This document shows, piece after piece, positions 1 to 7,025 of a stretch of 15,009 bases of DNA. Within the stretch, counting starts at the first letter, position 1, and the number at the start of each line of letters is the position of its first letter. The notes beneath the pieces were generated by a model, which worked only from the letters and a program-made list of their open reading frames with translations, was not told the origin of the DNA and searched no databases. This DNA comes from Methylococcales bacterium (GTDB lineage: Bacteria; Pseudomonadota; Gammaproteobacteria; Methylococcales; Methylomonadaceae). The stretch is from positions 1-15,009 of the forward strand of contig SHZG01000031.1 in NCBI GenBank assembly GCA_009692395.1. The letters run 5' to 3'. A program made the position numbers and the translations under genes.

Positions 1-76
1 CCGTTGCATTGCGTCCTAACTTGCCAATCTGGTTACTTTTACAGAATGGACAGGTGATTTCTTGGTAGCAGCTCAT
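1..76 (-). CDS. IS1-family InsA-like protein, N-terminal fragment (runs off window)
   Basis: Reading the minus strand from an ATG at 76-74 gives 25 residues beginning MSCYQEITCPFCKSN. A CxxC pair at residues 9 and 12, followed by a basic stretch, matches the N-terminal zinc ribbon of the IS1 InsA family. InsA binds the terminal inverted repeats, and in classical IS1 it is also the N-terminal part of the InsAB' transposase made by frameshifting. The reading frame is open to the window edge. Whether this element uses two frames with a frameshift or one fused frame cannot be seen here. The start lies 55 bases inside the terminal repeat, as expected for a short IS leader. Confidence 0.8.
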   Translation of the reverse strand, partial: MSCYQEITCPFCKSNQIGKLGRNAT

Positions 77-130
77 AAGGTCTTTTAGGTAAGTGTGATT
101 TTATTCTGCCCGTGATTTTAATCTATCATC

Positions 131-149
131 ACAGATTTAACCCACTACC
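131..149 (-). repeat. Terminal inverted repeat of the left IS1-family copy
   Basis: On the minus strand this reads GGTAGTGGGTTAAATCTGT, identical over all 19 bases to the plus-strand sequence at 14791-14809. A GG start and a length near 20 bp fit IS1-family ends. The match defines the IS boundary at base 149 and shows that both partial elements belong to the same IS type. Confidence 0.88.
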
Positions 150-161
150 TTACTGTTGAGC

Positions 162-194
162 ATGACTGGCAGTCCTCCAAGGACTGGCAGTCAT
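162..194. terminator. Strong hairpin downstream of rdgB (possible terminator)
   Basis: The sequence forms a 15-bp stem with a single G-G mismatch and a 3-base loop. Each arm holds a copy of the near-palindrome gactggcagtc, so the same element is also a pair of direct repeats. It lies 23 bases past the stop codon of rdgB and just before the IS end at 149, where a terminator would be expected. No T-run follows on either strand, so intrinsic termination is not demonstrated. It could equally be a dispersed palindromic repeat. Confidence 0.4.
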
Positions 195-216
195 TACTAG
201 ATTTAAAATCTTGGGC

Positions 217-828
217 TTAGCTGTTTTCCCGCGCTTTAATGGCATTGGTTAATTTTTTTAACGCAATGCCACGATGACTTAGCGAGTTTTTTATTTCTGG
301 CGATAACTCCGCCGATGCACAACTGTACTCAGGTACAAAAAACACAGGGTCATAACCAAAACCATTACTGCCTGCGGGTTGCGTTAAAATCAGTCCTTCC
401 CAACTACCTTGGGCAATAATTGGCAACGGATCATCGGCGTGTTCCATAAACACCATGACGCAAATAAACCGTGCAGTGCGTAGCTCTTCGGGTACGCCTT
501 CCAATGCGTGTAGTAATTTTTGCGTATTGTCATTATCACTCGCACCAACCCCTGCATAACGCGCCGAATACACCGCAGGCGTACCATGCAAAGCATCAAC
601 CACTAAACCAGAATCATCGGCAATAGCAGGCAACCCACAATGTAGCGCAGCATTTCTGGCTTTGATAATGGCATTTTCGACAAATGTCGTGCCTGTTTCT
701 TCGGCTTCTACCACATTAAACAACGATTGCGGTACGATAGGATGCCCTGTTAATAGGGCTTGAATTTCTTTGATTTTGCCCGCGTTACCGCTGGCTAGGA
801 CGATTTTTTGGTGGTTGGAAAACGTCAT
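217..828 (-). CDS. rdgB: XTP/dITP diphosphatase (RdgB/HAM1 family)
   Basis: The 203-residue product is a Ham1/RdgB non-canonical purine NTP pyrophosphatase. It hydrolyses XTP, dITP and ITP to monophosphates in the cytoplasm and keeps deaminated purines out of DNA and RNA. Visible family motifs are SGNAGK at residues 13-18 (phosphate binding), the acidic EAEETG patch near 41-46, DDSGL at 71-75 (metal and catalytic Asp), GFGYDPVF at 156-163 and SHRG at 184-187. Length matches the usual ~200 residues. An in-frame ATG 12 bases upstream (840) would add MRLP. Neither start has a clear ribosome binding site, and 828 was chosen because the family begins a few residues before the KIVLASGN strand. An 81- to 93-base gap separates it from the MOSC gene upstream, with which it may be co-transcribed. 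Confidence 0.93.
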   Translation of the reverse strand: MTFSNHQKIVLASGNAGKIKEIQALLTGHPIVPQSLFNVVEAEETGTTFVENAIIKARNAALHCGLPAIADDSGLVVDALHGTPAVYSARYAGVGASDNDNTQKLLHALEGVPEELRTARFICVMVFMEHADDPLPIIAQGSWEGLILTQPAGSNGFGYDPVFFVPEYSCASAELSPEIKNSLSHRGIALKKLTNAIKARENS

Positions 829-921
829 GGGGAGTCTCATGGTAGGGGTCGCATTGCGGAGAAAATACGCTAATGATGATGGATTTCAGCTATCGCCTCT
901 ACCCATCTTACAACGCTAAAC

Positions 922-1773
922 TTAATCTTCAATAGTGATAATGTCGCCGCGCTTAACCCAGCCTGCTTGAATGACTTGGGCGTAAACACCGACGCTGGGT
1001 AATTCTTTACCAACGAAAGGCACAAGTGGGCGATTTTTAGCAATGGCGTGTTTGAGGATGCCATTATCAGCGGGTAAATCGCCTTGTGCGAGTGTTGGCA
1101 TAACACAACGCGGGCAAGGGTCTGATATGCGCAAACGTACTGTATCACCGATGCAGAGGGTTTTTCCTACCCAATCGTTTTCGACAAAACCATTCAATCC
1201 GCTGGTATCTATCATCATGTTAGGTCTAAAGCGTTTGGCTTCAAAACGCCCTTCTGGATACAGTTTTTGCATTGCGTCTATTGAGCTAGTGGTCAATAAA
1301 TGCAACGCTGAATAATCAAAAAACGAACCTTGAGCGGCATCACCTGCCACAGCGTCATTGGATATTTCATTATCTTCACCGTCAAATTCTGGGTAATATT
1401 GCTCAAGCTCTGCCGCTTCAGGTGCTTGAGTTGCTAATGTGACTGAGCGACCCAAGAAAGTTGATAACTGTTGATTAATATCCGCCTGATCACTGCGTAA
1501 CATCGTGCCATCGGGTAAGGTAATCCAAATTGGCTGAATGGTATTCGATTCAGGTGGTGCGGTATAAGCGGCGCGAAATGAAAAAAAGTTGGGCCATTTT
1601 TTTGGATTTTTCGCAGACACCACTTTATTAGTGTCTGTATCAATCAGTGCGTAAGTGCGGTCGCCTAATACACCACCCATTGTGAGAGACGCGCCGTTGA
1701 GTTCTTCACCCATCATGGACTTTGCAGGATAACGCCACAGTGTTGAGACGGTGATACTTGTTTTGTTTGACAT
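922..1773 (-). CDS. MOSC domain-containing protein (YcbX-like, without ferredoxin domain)
   Basis: The 283-residue protein has an N-terminal MOSC beta-barrel domain (motif RYPAKSM at 14-20, then GDR at 37-39) followed by a MOSC domain. The latter shows RFRPN at 181-185, DPCPRC at 218-223 with two cysteines (220, 223), and a GVYAQVIQAG strand near 252-261. MOSC domains bind the molybdenum cofactor or carry sulfur on a conserved cysteine. YcbX and mARC relatives reduce N-hydroxylated compounds. Unlike E. coli YcbX there is no C-terminal 2Fe-2S ferredoxin domain, so any electron donor would be separate; the substrate cannot be predicted. No signal peptide is seen, so it is probably cytoplasmic. 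A ribosome binding site GGAG (complement of 1779-1782) supports the ATG at 1773. The leader carries the hairpin cluster at 1848-1914. Confidence 0.88.
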   Translation of the reverse strand: MSNKTSITVSTLWRYPAKSMMGEELNGASLTMGGVLGDRTYALIDTDTNKVVSAKNPKKWPNFFSFRAAYTAPPESNTIQPIWITLPDGTMLRSDQADINQQLSTFLGRSVTLATQAPEAAELEQYYPEFDGEDNEISNDAVAGDAAQGSFFDYSALHLLTTSSIDAMQKLYPEGRFEAKRFRPNMMIDTSGLNGFVENDWVGKTLCIGDTVRLRISDPCPRCVMPTLAQGDLPADNGILKHAIAKNRPLVPFVGKELPSVGVYAQVIQAGWVKRGDIITIED

Positions 1774-1847
1774 AATGACTCCGTAGTTTTTATTTTAGGG
1801 TTGTTCCAGTAATGCGTTGCTGATGTTACTCGCAATATTTCAATCCA

Positions 1848-1914
1848 CACTCGACCTCATTCATCGAGTGACATCCACCGATGAATAGAGTCGGTGGGAA
1901 GTTCCTGCCAGGAA
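1848..1914 (-). other. Hairpin cluster in the leader of the MOSC gene (candidate structured RNA or palindromic repeat)
   Basis: Three hairpins lie in a row: 1848-1870 (perfect 7-bp stem, 9-base loop), 1875-1897 (perfect 7-bp stem, 9-base loop) and 1902-1914 (5-bp stem, 3-base loop). A weaker one (GATAC/GTATC) follows at 1923-1936. The two 9-base loops are complementary to each other: read on the minus strand, CTCTATTCA can pair with TGAATGAGG at eight of nine positions, counting two G-U pairs. The first two hairpins are also inverted copies of each other with altered but still perfect stems. It could be a kissing-loop leader RNA or a REP-like inverted pair. No known riboswitch class was recognised. 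Confidence 0.45.
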
Positions 1915-1996
1915 AGAATAACGATACTCTCGTATCATTGTCAAAATTTAAAAATCTGCCTAAAAGAGCAAAGAAAGTTTGATATTTTAACAGCGA

Positions 1997-2719
1997 CTAT
2001 TGAACACTTTCTAAGGCTTCACGTTGCTTTTCTAGCAATTGCTTAATTCCCAAACTGGCTAGTTCTAATAACGCGTCCAACTCGTCTTTTCTAAACGCGT
2101 GACCTTCTGCTGTGCCTTGAACTTCAATAAAAGCGGCGGCATCATTCATCACCACATTCATATCCGTTTCAGCATTGCCGTCTTCCGCATAATCCATATC
2201 TAATACGGGAATGCCTTCATAAATACCGACTGAAACCGAAGCCACTTGCCCATGCAGTGGGCTAGATTTAATTTGTTTGCGTTGAATCATTGTTTGTACC
2301 GCGAGTGATAAGGCGACAAAACCACCCGTAATTGCGGCAGTGCGTGTACCACCATCGGCTTGCAAGACATCACAATCAATGGTGATGGTATGCTCACCTA
2401 AGGCTTTTAAATCCACTGCTGCGCGTAAGGAACGACCAATTAAACGTTGAATTTCTAACGTCCGCCCGCCTTGTTTGCCATGACTGGCTTCGCGGTTCAT
2501 ACGGCTGTGGGTGGAGCGCGGTAGCATGCCGTATTCAGCCGTAATCCAGCCTTCACCTTTACCTTTTAAAAATCGCGGTACGGATCTGTCTACACTGGCG
2601 GTACACAAGACCCGCGTGTCACCAAATTCAACTAACACTGAGCCTTCTGCGTGCTTGGTGAAATTGCAGGTAAATTTTATATCTCTTAGTTGATCTGTAT
2701 TGCGTCCGCTAGGTCTCAT
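1997..2719 (-). CDS. rph: Ribonuclease PH
   Basis: The 240-residue product is RNase PH, a phosphate-dependent 3'-5' exoribonuclease that trims tRNA 3' ends and works as a hexameric ring. The match runs over the full length (E. coli family size about 238). Visible residues include Arg86 in GGRTLEI and the GGTRTA phosphate-binding motif at 123-128. The acidic cluster LDMDYAED at 173-180 and Asp186 provide metal-binding aspartates. The N-terminus MRPSGR is the typical start. A ribosome binding site GGAA (complement of 2725-2728) lies 5 bases before the ATG. On the minus strand a TATACT hexamer (complement of 2750-2755) is a possible -10. The gene diverges from yicC, the same arrangement as in enterobacteria. 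Confidence 0.97.
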   Translation of the reverse strand: MRPSGRNTDQLRDIKFTCNFTKHAEGSVLVEFGDTRVLCTASVDRSVPRFLKGKGEGWITAEYGMLPRSTHSRMNREASHGKQGGRTLEIQRLIGRSLRAAVDLKALGEHTITIDCDVLQADGGTRTAAITGGFVALSLAVQTMIQRKQIKSSPLHGQVASVSVGIYEGIPVLDMDYAEDGNAETDMNVVMNDAAAFIEVQGTAEGHAFRKDELDALLELASLGIKQLLEKQREALESVQ

Positions 2720-2792
2720 GAATGTTCCGTTAAAATGAAAAAACTGAGCAGTATACCTGAACTTCTAATAAGTGCATCTCACGTCATACACT

Positions 2793-2812
2793 ACTGGGCT
2801 ATAATGCCCAGT
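2793..2812 (+). promoter_or_regulatory. Candidate yicC promoter: TATAAT enclosed in a perfect palindrome
   Basis: A consensus TATAAT (2800-2805) sits exactly in the six-base centre of a 7-bp perfect inverted repeat, ACTGGGC and GCCCAGT. A start about 7 bases downstream would give a short leader before the yicC ATG at 2845. No convincing -35 hexamer is seen at the right spacing. The symmetric flanks could be an operator for a dimeric regulator covering the -10, or could simply be a hairpin. The role is inferred from position. Confidence 0.45.
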
Positions 2813-2844
2813 TGCTCAACATATCACGACTATCTAGGTGAAAC

Positions 2845-3711
2845 ATGATAAAAAGTATGACTGCGTATGCCTGTAATGAGGCAGAAATAAGCGATTTAAT
2901 CATCAACTGTGAAATACGCTCAGTAAATCACCGTTACAGTGATGTCAGCTTAAAATTACCTGAAGCCTTACGCTTTATGGAAACCGACTTACGCGCCTTA
3001 ATGAGTGGGCAAATTAAACGCGGTAAACTTGACTGTACAATTAGCTATAAAAAACCTGCGAAACAGCGGCAAGGTTTTATTGTTAACCATAACGCACTGG
3101 CTGTTCTGCTCGCCGCGACTGAACAAATTGAAGTTCACATGATGACACCACAGCCTTTTTCCGCTTTAGATGTACTGGCTTTCCCAGGTATTTTACAAGA
3201 GCCAACCACTGACAAAACTAAACTCAATGAAGGTGTGACACAGCTAGTCAAACAAACAGTAGATGACTTATTAATCGTTCGTGCCAGAGAAGGAGCGCAA
3301 CTAAAGACCCTAGTTGAAAGTCGCTGCCAAAAAATACACGGATTTGCTGTCACTGCCAGTCAACGCATACCTGTCGTCATGCTACAAATACGCAACAAAC
3401 TAAAAGATAAAATTGTTGAATTAGTTGCTCAACCTGATTTTGATCGTTTAGAGCAAGAGTTGGTTTATCTTGTCCAAAAAATGGATGTTTCTGAAGAATT
3501 AGATCGCCTAGAAACCCATGCTAAAGAAGTGTTACGCGTACTCAACGAAGAAGAACCCGCAGGTAAGCGACTGGATTTTTTAATGCAGGAACTAAACCGT
3601 GAAGCCAACACCCTAGGCTCAAAATCCGTCGATACTCAAATTTCACAAATCGCCATTGAACTTAAAGTATTGATTGAACAAATGCGTGAACAGATACAAA
3701 ACATAGAGTGA
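2845..3711 (+). CDS. yicC: YicC family endoribonuclease
   Basis: The 288-residue protein matches the YicC/YloC family over its full length (E. coli 287). The N-terminus MIKSMTAYA is the family signature. The C-terminal part from about 245 to 288 holds the conserved block GKRLDFLMQELNREANT, followed by GSKSVD and the closing EQMREQIQNIE. Family members act in RNA turnover: YicC has been described as an endoribonuclease and as a partner of PNPase in small-RNA decay. The product is cytoplasmic, with no signal peptide. The ribosome binding site AGGTG at 2836-2840 ends 4 bases before the ATG. In many bacteria yicC sits near gmk and rpoZ; here recQ follows instead, after a 95-base gap with its own promoter. 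Confidence 0.95.
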   Translation: MIKSMTAYACNEAEISDLIINCEIRSVNHRYSDVSLKLPEALRFMETDLRALMSGQIKRGKLDCTISYKKPAKQRQGFIVNHNALAVLLAATEQIEVHMMTPQPFSALDVLAFPGILQEPTTDKTKLNEGVTQLVKQTVDDLLIVRAREGAQLKTLVESRCQKIHGFAVTASQRIPVVMLQIRNKLKDKIVELVAQPDFDRLEQELVYLVQKMDVSEELDRLETHAKEVLRVLNEEEPAGKRLDFLMQELNREANTLGSKSVDTQISQIAIELKVLIEQMREQIQNIE

Positions 3712-3765
3712 TGTCTTGCCGCATATCTAAGTGGTTACTTGTAAAAATCATCGTGCGTCTAGTCC

Positions 3766-3774
3766 TGATATAAT
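3766..3774 (+). promoter_or_regulatory. Extended -10 promoter of recQ
   Basis: The sequence TGATATAAT is a perfect extended -10 element (TGn plus TATAAT, hexamer at 3769-3774). It would start transcription near 3781, about 26 bases before the recQ ATG. A TTGTAA at 3739-3744 resembles a -35 but is 24 bases away, too far to pair; extended -10 promoters can work without a good -35. Confidence 0.55.
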
Positions 3775-3806
3775 CATGGAATTTTCGTAGCAATTCTAAT
3801 CAGCAG

Positions 3807-5948
3807 ATGAACCAGCCCCTCGATGTATTAAAAACAGTTTTTGGCTACGATAGTTTTCGTGGTCAACAGCAAGCGGTTATTGAACACGTTGTCGCGGGGC
3901 AGGATGCCTTGGTGTTAATGCCGACGGGTGGTGGTAAGTCGTTGTGTTATCAAATTCCTGCGTTAGTGCGGGACGGTGTGGGTATTGTGATTTCGCCGTT
4001 GATTGCGTTGATGCAGGATCAAGTGGATGCGTTATTGCAATTGGGTGTAAAAGCCGCGTTTCTTAATTCCACGTTGACGACGGAACAAGCGCGGGGAATT
4101 GAACAGCAACTCGTTAATAATGAACTGGATTTGCTGTATATCGCGCCTGAACGGCTATCTGCGCCGCGTACCTTAGAGTTATTCAGCCGTATAAAGGTGT
4201 CGCTGTTTGCGATTGATGAAGCGCATTGTGTTTCACAATGGGGGCATGATTTTCGAGCAGATTATTTACAATTGTCGATACTGCATGAGCGGTTTCCGAC
4301 TATTCCGCGTATTGCCTTAACCGCAACGGCAGATGAACGCACTCGTCAAGAAATCATTGTTCGTTTAAAACTGGAACACGCGCCACTGTATTTGAGTGGT
4401 TTTGACCGTCCCAATATTCGTTATGTCATCGTTCAAAAACAAAATCCTCGACAACAATTACTGGCGTTTATACGTCATCAACATGACGGTGACGCAGGTA
4501 TTCTTTATTGTTTATCGCGGAAAAAAGTCGAAGAAACCGCACAATGGCTACGTACGCAAGGCATTAACGCCCTGCCCTACCATGCGGGTATGAATAGCAC
4601 TGACCGACAACAGTATCAACAACAGTTTTTACGGCAAGAGAGCATTGTTATTGTCGCCACCATTGCCTTTGGTATGGGGATTGATAAACCCAATGTGCGT
4701 TTTGTTGCCCATTTAGATTTACCGAAAAGTGTCGAGGCCTATTATCAAGAAACGGGTAGAGCAGGTCGTGATGGTTTACCCGCTGATGCGTGGATGGTTT
4801 ACGGTTTGCAAGATGTGGTGATGTTAAAACGAATGCTGGCAGGTTCGGATGCCGATGAAGCGCATAAACGCCTAGAGCTGCATAAGCTGGATGCTATGTT
4901 AGCACTCTGTGAGCAAGTACATTGTCGGCGGCAAACGCTGCTGGGTTATTTTGGCGATATTCTTGAGCAACCTTGCGGTAATTGCGATACTTGCTTAGAA
5001 CCTGTGCAGACGTGGGACGGCACAATCGCCGCACAACAAGCTCTATCGTGTATTTACCGCACAGGATCACGTTATGGGGTGGCGTATTTAATTGATGTGT
5101 TACAAGGCAAACAAAACGAACGCATTGTCAGCGCGAATCATCACCAAATATCCACGTTTGGTATCGGCAAAGAAATGGATGAACAACAATGGCATTCGGT
5201 ATTTCGACAATTAGTGGCGCGTGGGTTGGTTGCTATTAATTTTGAGCATTTTGGCGTGTTAAATCTGATTGAAGCCAGTCGCCCGATTTTGCGCGGTGAA
5301 CAGCAATTGATTTTACGCAAAGATATTAAGCAAGAAAAAATCAAACGTAGTAAGAAAATCGCTGGGGTTGCGCGTAGTCGTGATGATAGTAATGCGTTGC
5401 TATGGGACACACTACGCGCTAAACGTCGCGAAATTGCTGACGCTCAAGAAGTGCCGCCCTACATTATTTTTCACGATGCTACTTTGATGGCAATGATGGA
5501 AAACAAACCAACGACCTTAGAGAAAATGGCGCAATTATCAGGTGTAGGGCAACGCAAATTAGACTTGTACGGTGAAAAGTTTTTAGCCATTATTCGGGAG
5601 TTTTTTGGTGAGGATAACGACTTATCCGACACCGCTGCTGAATCAATACGATTATTCAGATTAGGGCTATCTGTACAAAAAATCGCTGAAAAAAGAGCCT
5701 TAAAATCCTCCACGGTTTACACCCATTTGAGCGAAGCTATCGCACAAGGTTTGCTGGGTTTAACCGATGTAATTGACTTGGCTGAACAAGAAATAAAACA
5801 AATAGAAACCAGTCTATTAAATCTGCCAGAAGAGCAGCAAACGATGCTAAAACCTGTCTATGACCACTTTGAAGGGACTTACAGTTACGATATTTTGCGC
5901 TGTGTCAGAGCGGCGTTACAGTATAAAGTTGATGCTATCAATGACTAG
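3807..5948 (+). CDS. recQ: ATP-dependent DNA helicase RecQ with C-terminal helix-turn-helix extension
   Basis: The 713-residue protein is a 3'-5' superfamily 2 helicase of recombination and fork repair. Motifs in order: FRGQQ (motif 0) near 17-21, Walker A PTGGGKS at 39-45, DEAH at 137-140 followed by the aromatic-rich CVSQWGHDFR loop, and SAT-like TATAD near 172-176. QETGRAGRDG (motif VI) lies at 314-323. Zinc-binding cysteines 373, 390, 393 and 396 match E. coli spacing. A winged-helix RQC region (about 405-500) and an HRDC domain (about 530-600) follow. The protein is about 100 residues longer than E. coli RecQ. The extra tail (605-713) contains a helix-turn-helix, LSVQKIAEKRALKSSTVYTH at 621-640, as seen in some other bacterial RecQ proteins. 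No ribosome binding site precedes the ATG. The start fits the family N-terminus. Confidence 0.97.
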   Translation: MNQPLDVLKTVFGYDSFRGQQQAVIEHVVAGQDALVLMPTGGGKSLCYQIPALVRDGVGIVISPLIALMQDQVDALLQLGVKAAFLNSTLTTEQARGIEQQLVNNELDLLYIAPERLSAPRTLELFSRIKVSLFAIDEAHCVSQWGHDFRADYLQLSILHERFPTIPRIALTATADERTRQEIIVRLKLEHAPLYLSGFDRPNIRYVIVQKQNPRQQLLAFIRHQHDGDAGILYCLSRKKVEETAQWLRTQGINALPYHAGMNSTDRQQYQQQFLRQESIVIVATIAFGMGIDKPNVRFVAHLDLPKSVEAYYQETGRAGRDGLPADAWMVYGLQDVVMLKRMLAGSDADEAHKRLELHKLDAMLALCEQVHCRRQTLLGYFGDILEQPCGNCDTCLEPVQTWDGTIAAQQALSCIYRTGSRYGVAYLIDVLQGKQNERIVSANHHQISTFGIGKEMDEQQWHSVFRQLVARGLVAINFEHFGVLNLIEASRPILRGEQQLILRKDIKQEKIKRSKKIAGVARSRDDSNALLWDTLRAKRREIADAQEVPPYIIFHDATLMAMMENKPTTLEKMAQLSGVGQRKLDLYGEKFLAIIREFFGEDNDLSDTAAESIRLFRLGLSVQKIAEKRALKSSTVYTHLSEAIAQGLLGLTDVIDLAEQEIKQIETSLLNLPEEQQTMLKPVYDHFEGTYSYDILRCVRAALQYKVDAIND

Positions 5949-5970
5949 AGTTTTCTAAAAAGAATATAAT
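5941..5970 (+). promoter_or_regulatory. Candidate promoter of the parA operon
   Basis: A consensus TATAAT (5965-5970) is preceded by ATGACT (5941-5946, four of six matches to the -35 consensus) with an 18-base spacer. The -35 overlaps the stop codon of recQ. A start near 5977 gives a short leader that includes the ribosome binding site GAGGA at 5993-5997. It would drive parA, the mini-parB gene and parB as one transcript. Confidence 0.55.
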
Positions 5971-6003
5971 GCCTGCTATCAAAGTAATATCTGAGGAAAA
6001 AAC

Positions 6004-6771
6004 GTGGGAAAAATCATCGCCGTCACCAATCAAAAAGGTGGCGTAGGAAAAACAACAACGAGTGTTAATTTGGCAGCTTCTCTGGCTGCGGCTAAGCGGC
6101 GCGTTTTGCTGGTAGACCTTGATCCACAAGGGAATGCGGCAATGGGCTGTGGTGTTGATAAACATGATATTCAACACTCCAGTTATGAGTTATTAATGGC
6201 GACTGTGCCAGTCAGCGACACTATTATTGAACTGCCCAATATTGGCTTTTCAGTGGTTGCGGGTAATTCAGATTTAACCGCCGCTGAAGTGGAATTAATG
6301 CAGGCAGATCGTAAAGAACAACGCTTAGCAGATGCCTTGTTGCCAATAAAAGCCAATTACGACTTTATTTTGATTGACTGCCCACCGTCGTTAAATATGC
6401 TGACGCTCAATGCAATGGTAGCAGCGGACAGTTTGTTGATACCGATGCAATGCGAGTATTACGCACTGGAAGGTTTGTCGGCGTTAATGACCACGCTGAA
6501 AAATATTCAGGATACGGTCAATCCCCAGTTACATTTGGAAGGTATTTTGCGCACTATGTACGATGACAGAAATCGCTTAACCAAAGACGTGTCTGAACAA
6601 TTATTACGCTATTTTGGTGATCAAGTATTTCGTACCTGCATTCCCAGAAATATTCGTTTAGCCGAAGCCCCTAGTCATGGTTTGCCCGTCATAAGCTATG
6701 ATAAATCCTCACGCGGGGCATTAGCGTACATTGCCTTAGTCGGTGAAATGATTAGAAAAGAAAACCCATGA
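6004..6771 (+). CDS. parA: Chromosome partitioning ATPase ParA (Soj family)
   Basis: The 255-residue protein is a deviant Walker A ATPase that binds the nucleoid as an ATP dimer and moves ParB-parS complexes. The P-loop KGGVGKTT at 11-18 contains both the signature Lys11 and Lys16. The A' motif LLVDLDPQGN lies at 35-44 and Walker B ILIDCPP at 122-128. The short N-terminus (no extra helix-turn-helix) is the chromosomal Soj type, not the long plasmid P1 type. Translation starts at GTG, with GAGGA six bases upstream. The stop overlaps the ATG of the next gene by four bases (ATGA), which suggests translational coupling. Gid and Mnm genes, often next to chromosomal parAB, are not here; recQ precedes it instead. 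Confidence 0.96.
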   Translation: MGKIIAVTNQKGGVGKTTTSVNLAASLAAAKRRVLLVDLDPQGNAAMGCGVDKHDIQHSSYELLMATVPVSDTIIELPNIGFSVVAGNSDLTAAEVELMQADRKEQRLADALLPIKANYDFILIDCPPSLNMLTLNAMVAADSLLIPMQCEYYALEGLSALMTTLKNIQDTVNPQLHLEGILRTMYDDRNRLTKDVSEQLLRYFGDQVFRTCIPRNIRLAEAPSHGLPVISYDKSSRGALAYIALVGEMIRKENP

Positions 6772-7025
6772 CCGCGCAAAAACGAGGTTTAGGGCGTGGC
6801 TTGGAAGCGTTGTTAGTGGATGTTTCCGCACCTGTATCCAGCATCACGCCACGCGCTAAAACTCAGTCTAACGACGATGAGGCGATTATATCGGCAGGCG
6901 CATTGATGAAAGCCATACAAAAAGAAAACGCCAATCTGATTAAAGAAGTCGAAGCACTGAAAGAGCTGCTAGAGGACTTTGAAGCACTGGTTCAGAATCT
7001 CAATATAGATAAACCAACATTATGA
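6768..7025 (+). CDS. ParB-like mini-protein: ParA-activating motif plus coiled coil, no DNA-binding domain
   Basis: This 85-residue protein begins MTAQKRGLGRGLEALL. Residues 5-16 match the ParA-interacting N-terminal motif of ParB, and the following parB has the same twelve residues with one change (E to D). In known ParB proteins this basic peptide stimulates the ParA ATPase. A polar linker (about 18-40) follows, then a regular heptad repeat. Positions 50, 57, 64, 71 and 78 (I, L, L, F, L) and 54, 61, 68 and 75 (N, V, L, V) form the hydrophobic seam of a coiled coil, with one buried-type Asn. There is no ParB CTPase box, no helix-turn-helix and no signal peptide. It overlaps parA and parB by four bases each. 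A ParA regulator is inferred; an alternative is a degenerate parB duplicate, but the open frame and conserved peptide argue against decay. Confidence 0.85.
   Translation: MTAQKRGLGRGLEALLVDVSAPVSSITPRAKTQSNDDEAIISAGALMKAIQKENANLIKEVEALKELLEDFEALVQNLNIDKPTL

Larger units (their letters stand above)
1..149 (-). mobile_element. IS1-family insertion sequence, 5' end (partial)
   Basis: This is the 5' end of an insertion sequence transcribed leftwards; the rest lies off the window. Its outer boundary is set by the 19-bp terminal sequence at 131-149, which is the exact reverse complement of the sequence at 14791-14809 that starts a second copy at the other end of the window. The inward part encodes the zinc-ribbon N-terminus typical of IS1 InsA. 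The target-site duplication cannot be checked because the other end of this copy is not visible. The flanking bases from 150 begin ttactgttg. Confidence 0.85.

Noticed and set aside
390..599. Minus-strand 69-codon frame within rdgB
   Set aside because: Shadow of rdgB in another frame, with no independent start signal or recognisable domain.
870..1148. Minus-strand frame of 92 codons overlapping the MOSC gene end
   Set aside because: It overlaps a well-supported gene in another frame and shows no family similarity or ribosome binding site.
1838..1850. TTTCAATCCAC resembling the end of a type I CRISPR repeat
   Set aside because: It occurs once, without spaced copies, leader or cas genes.
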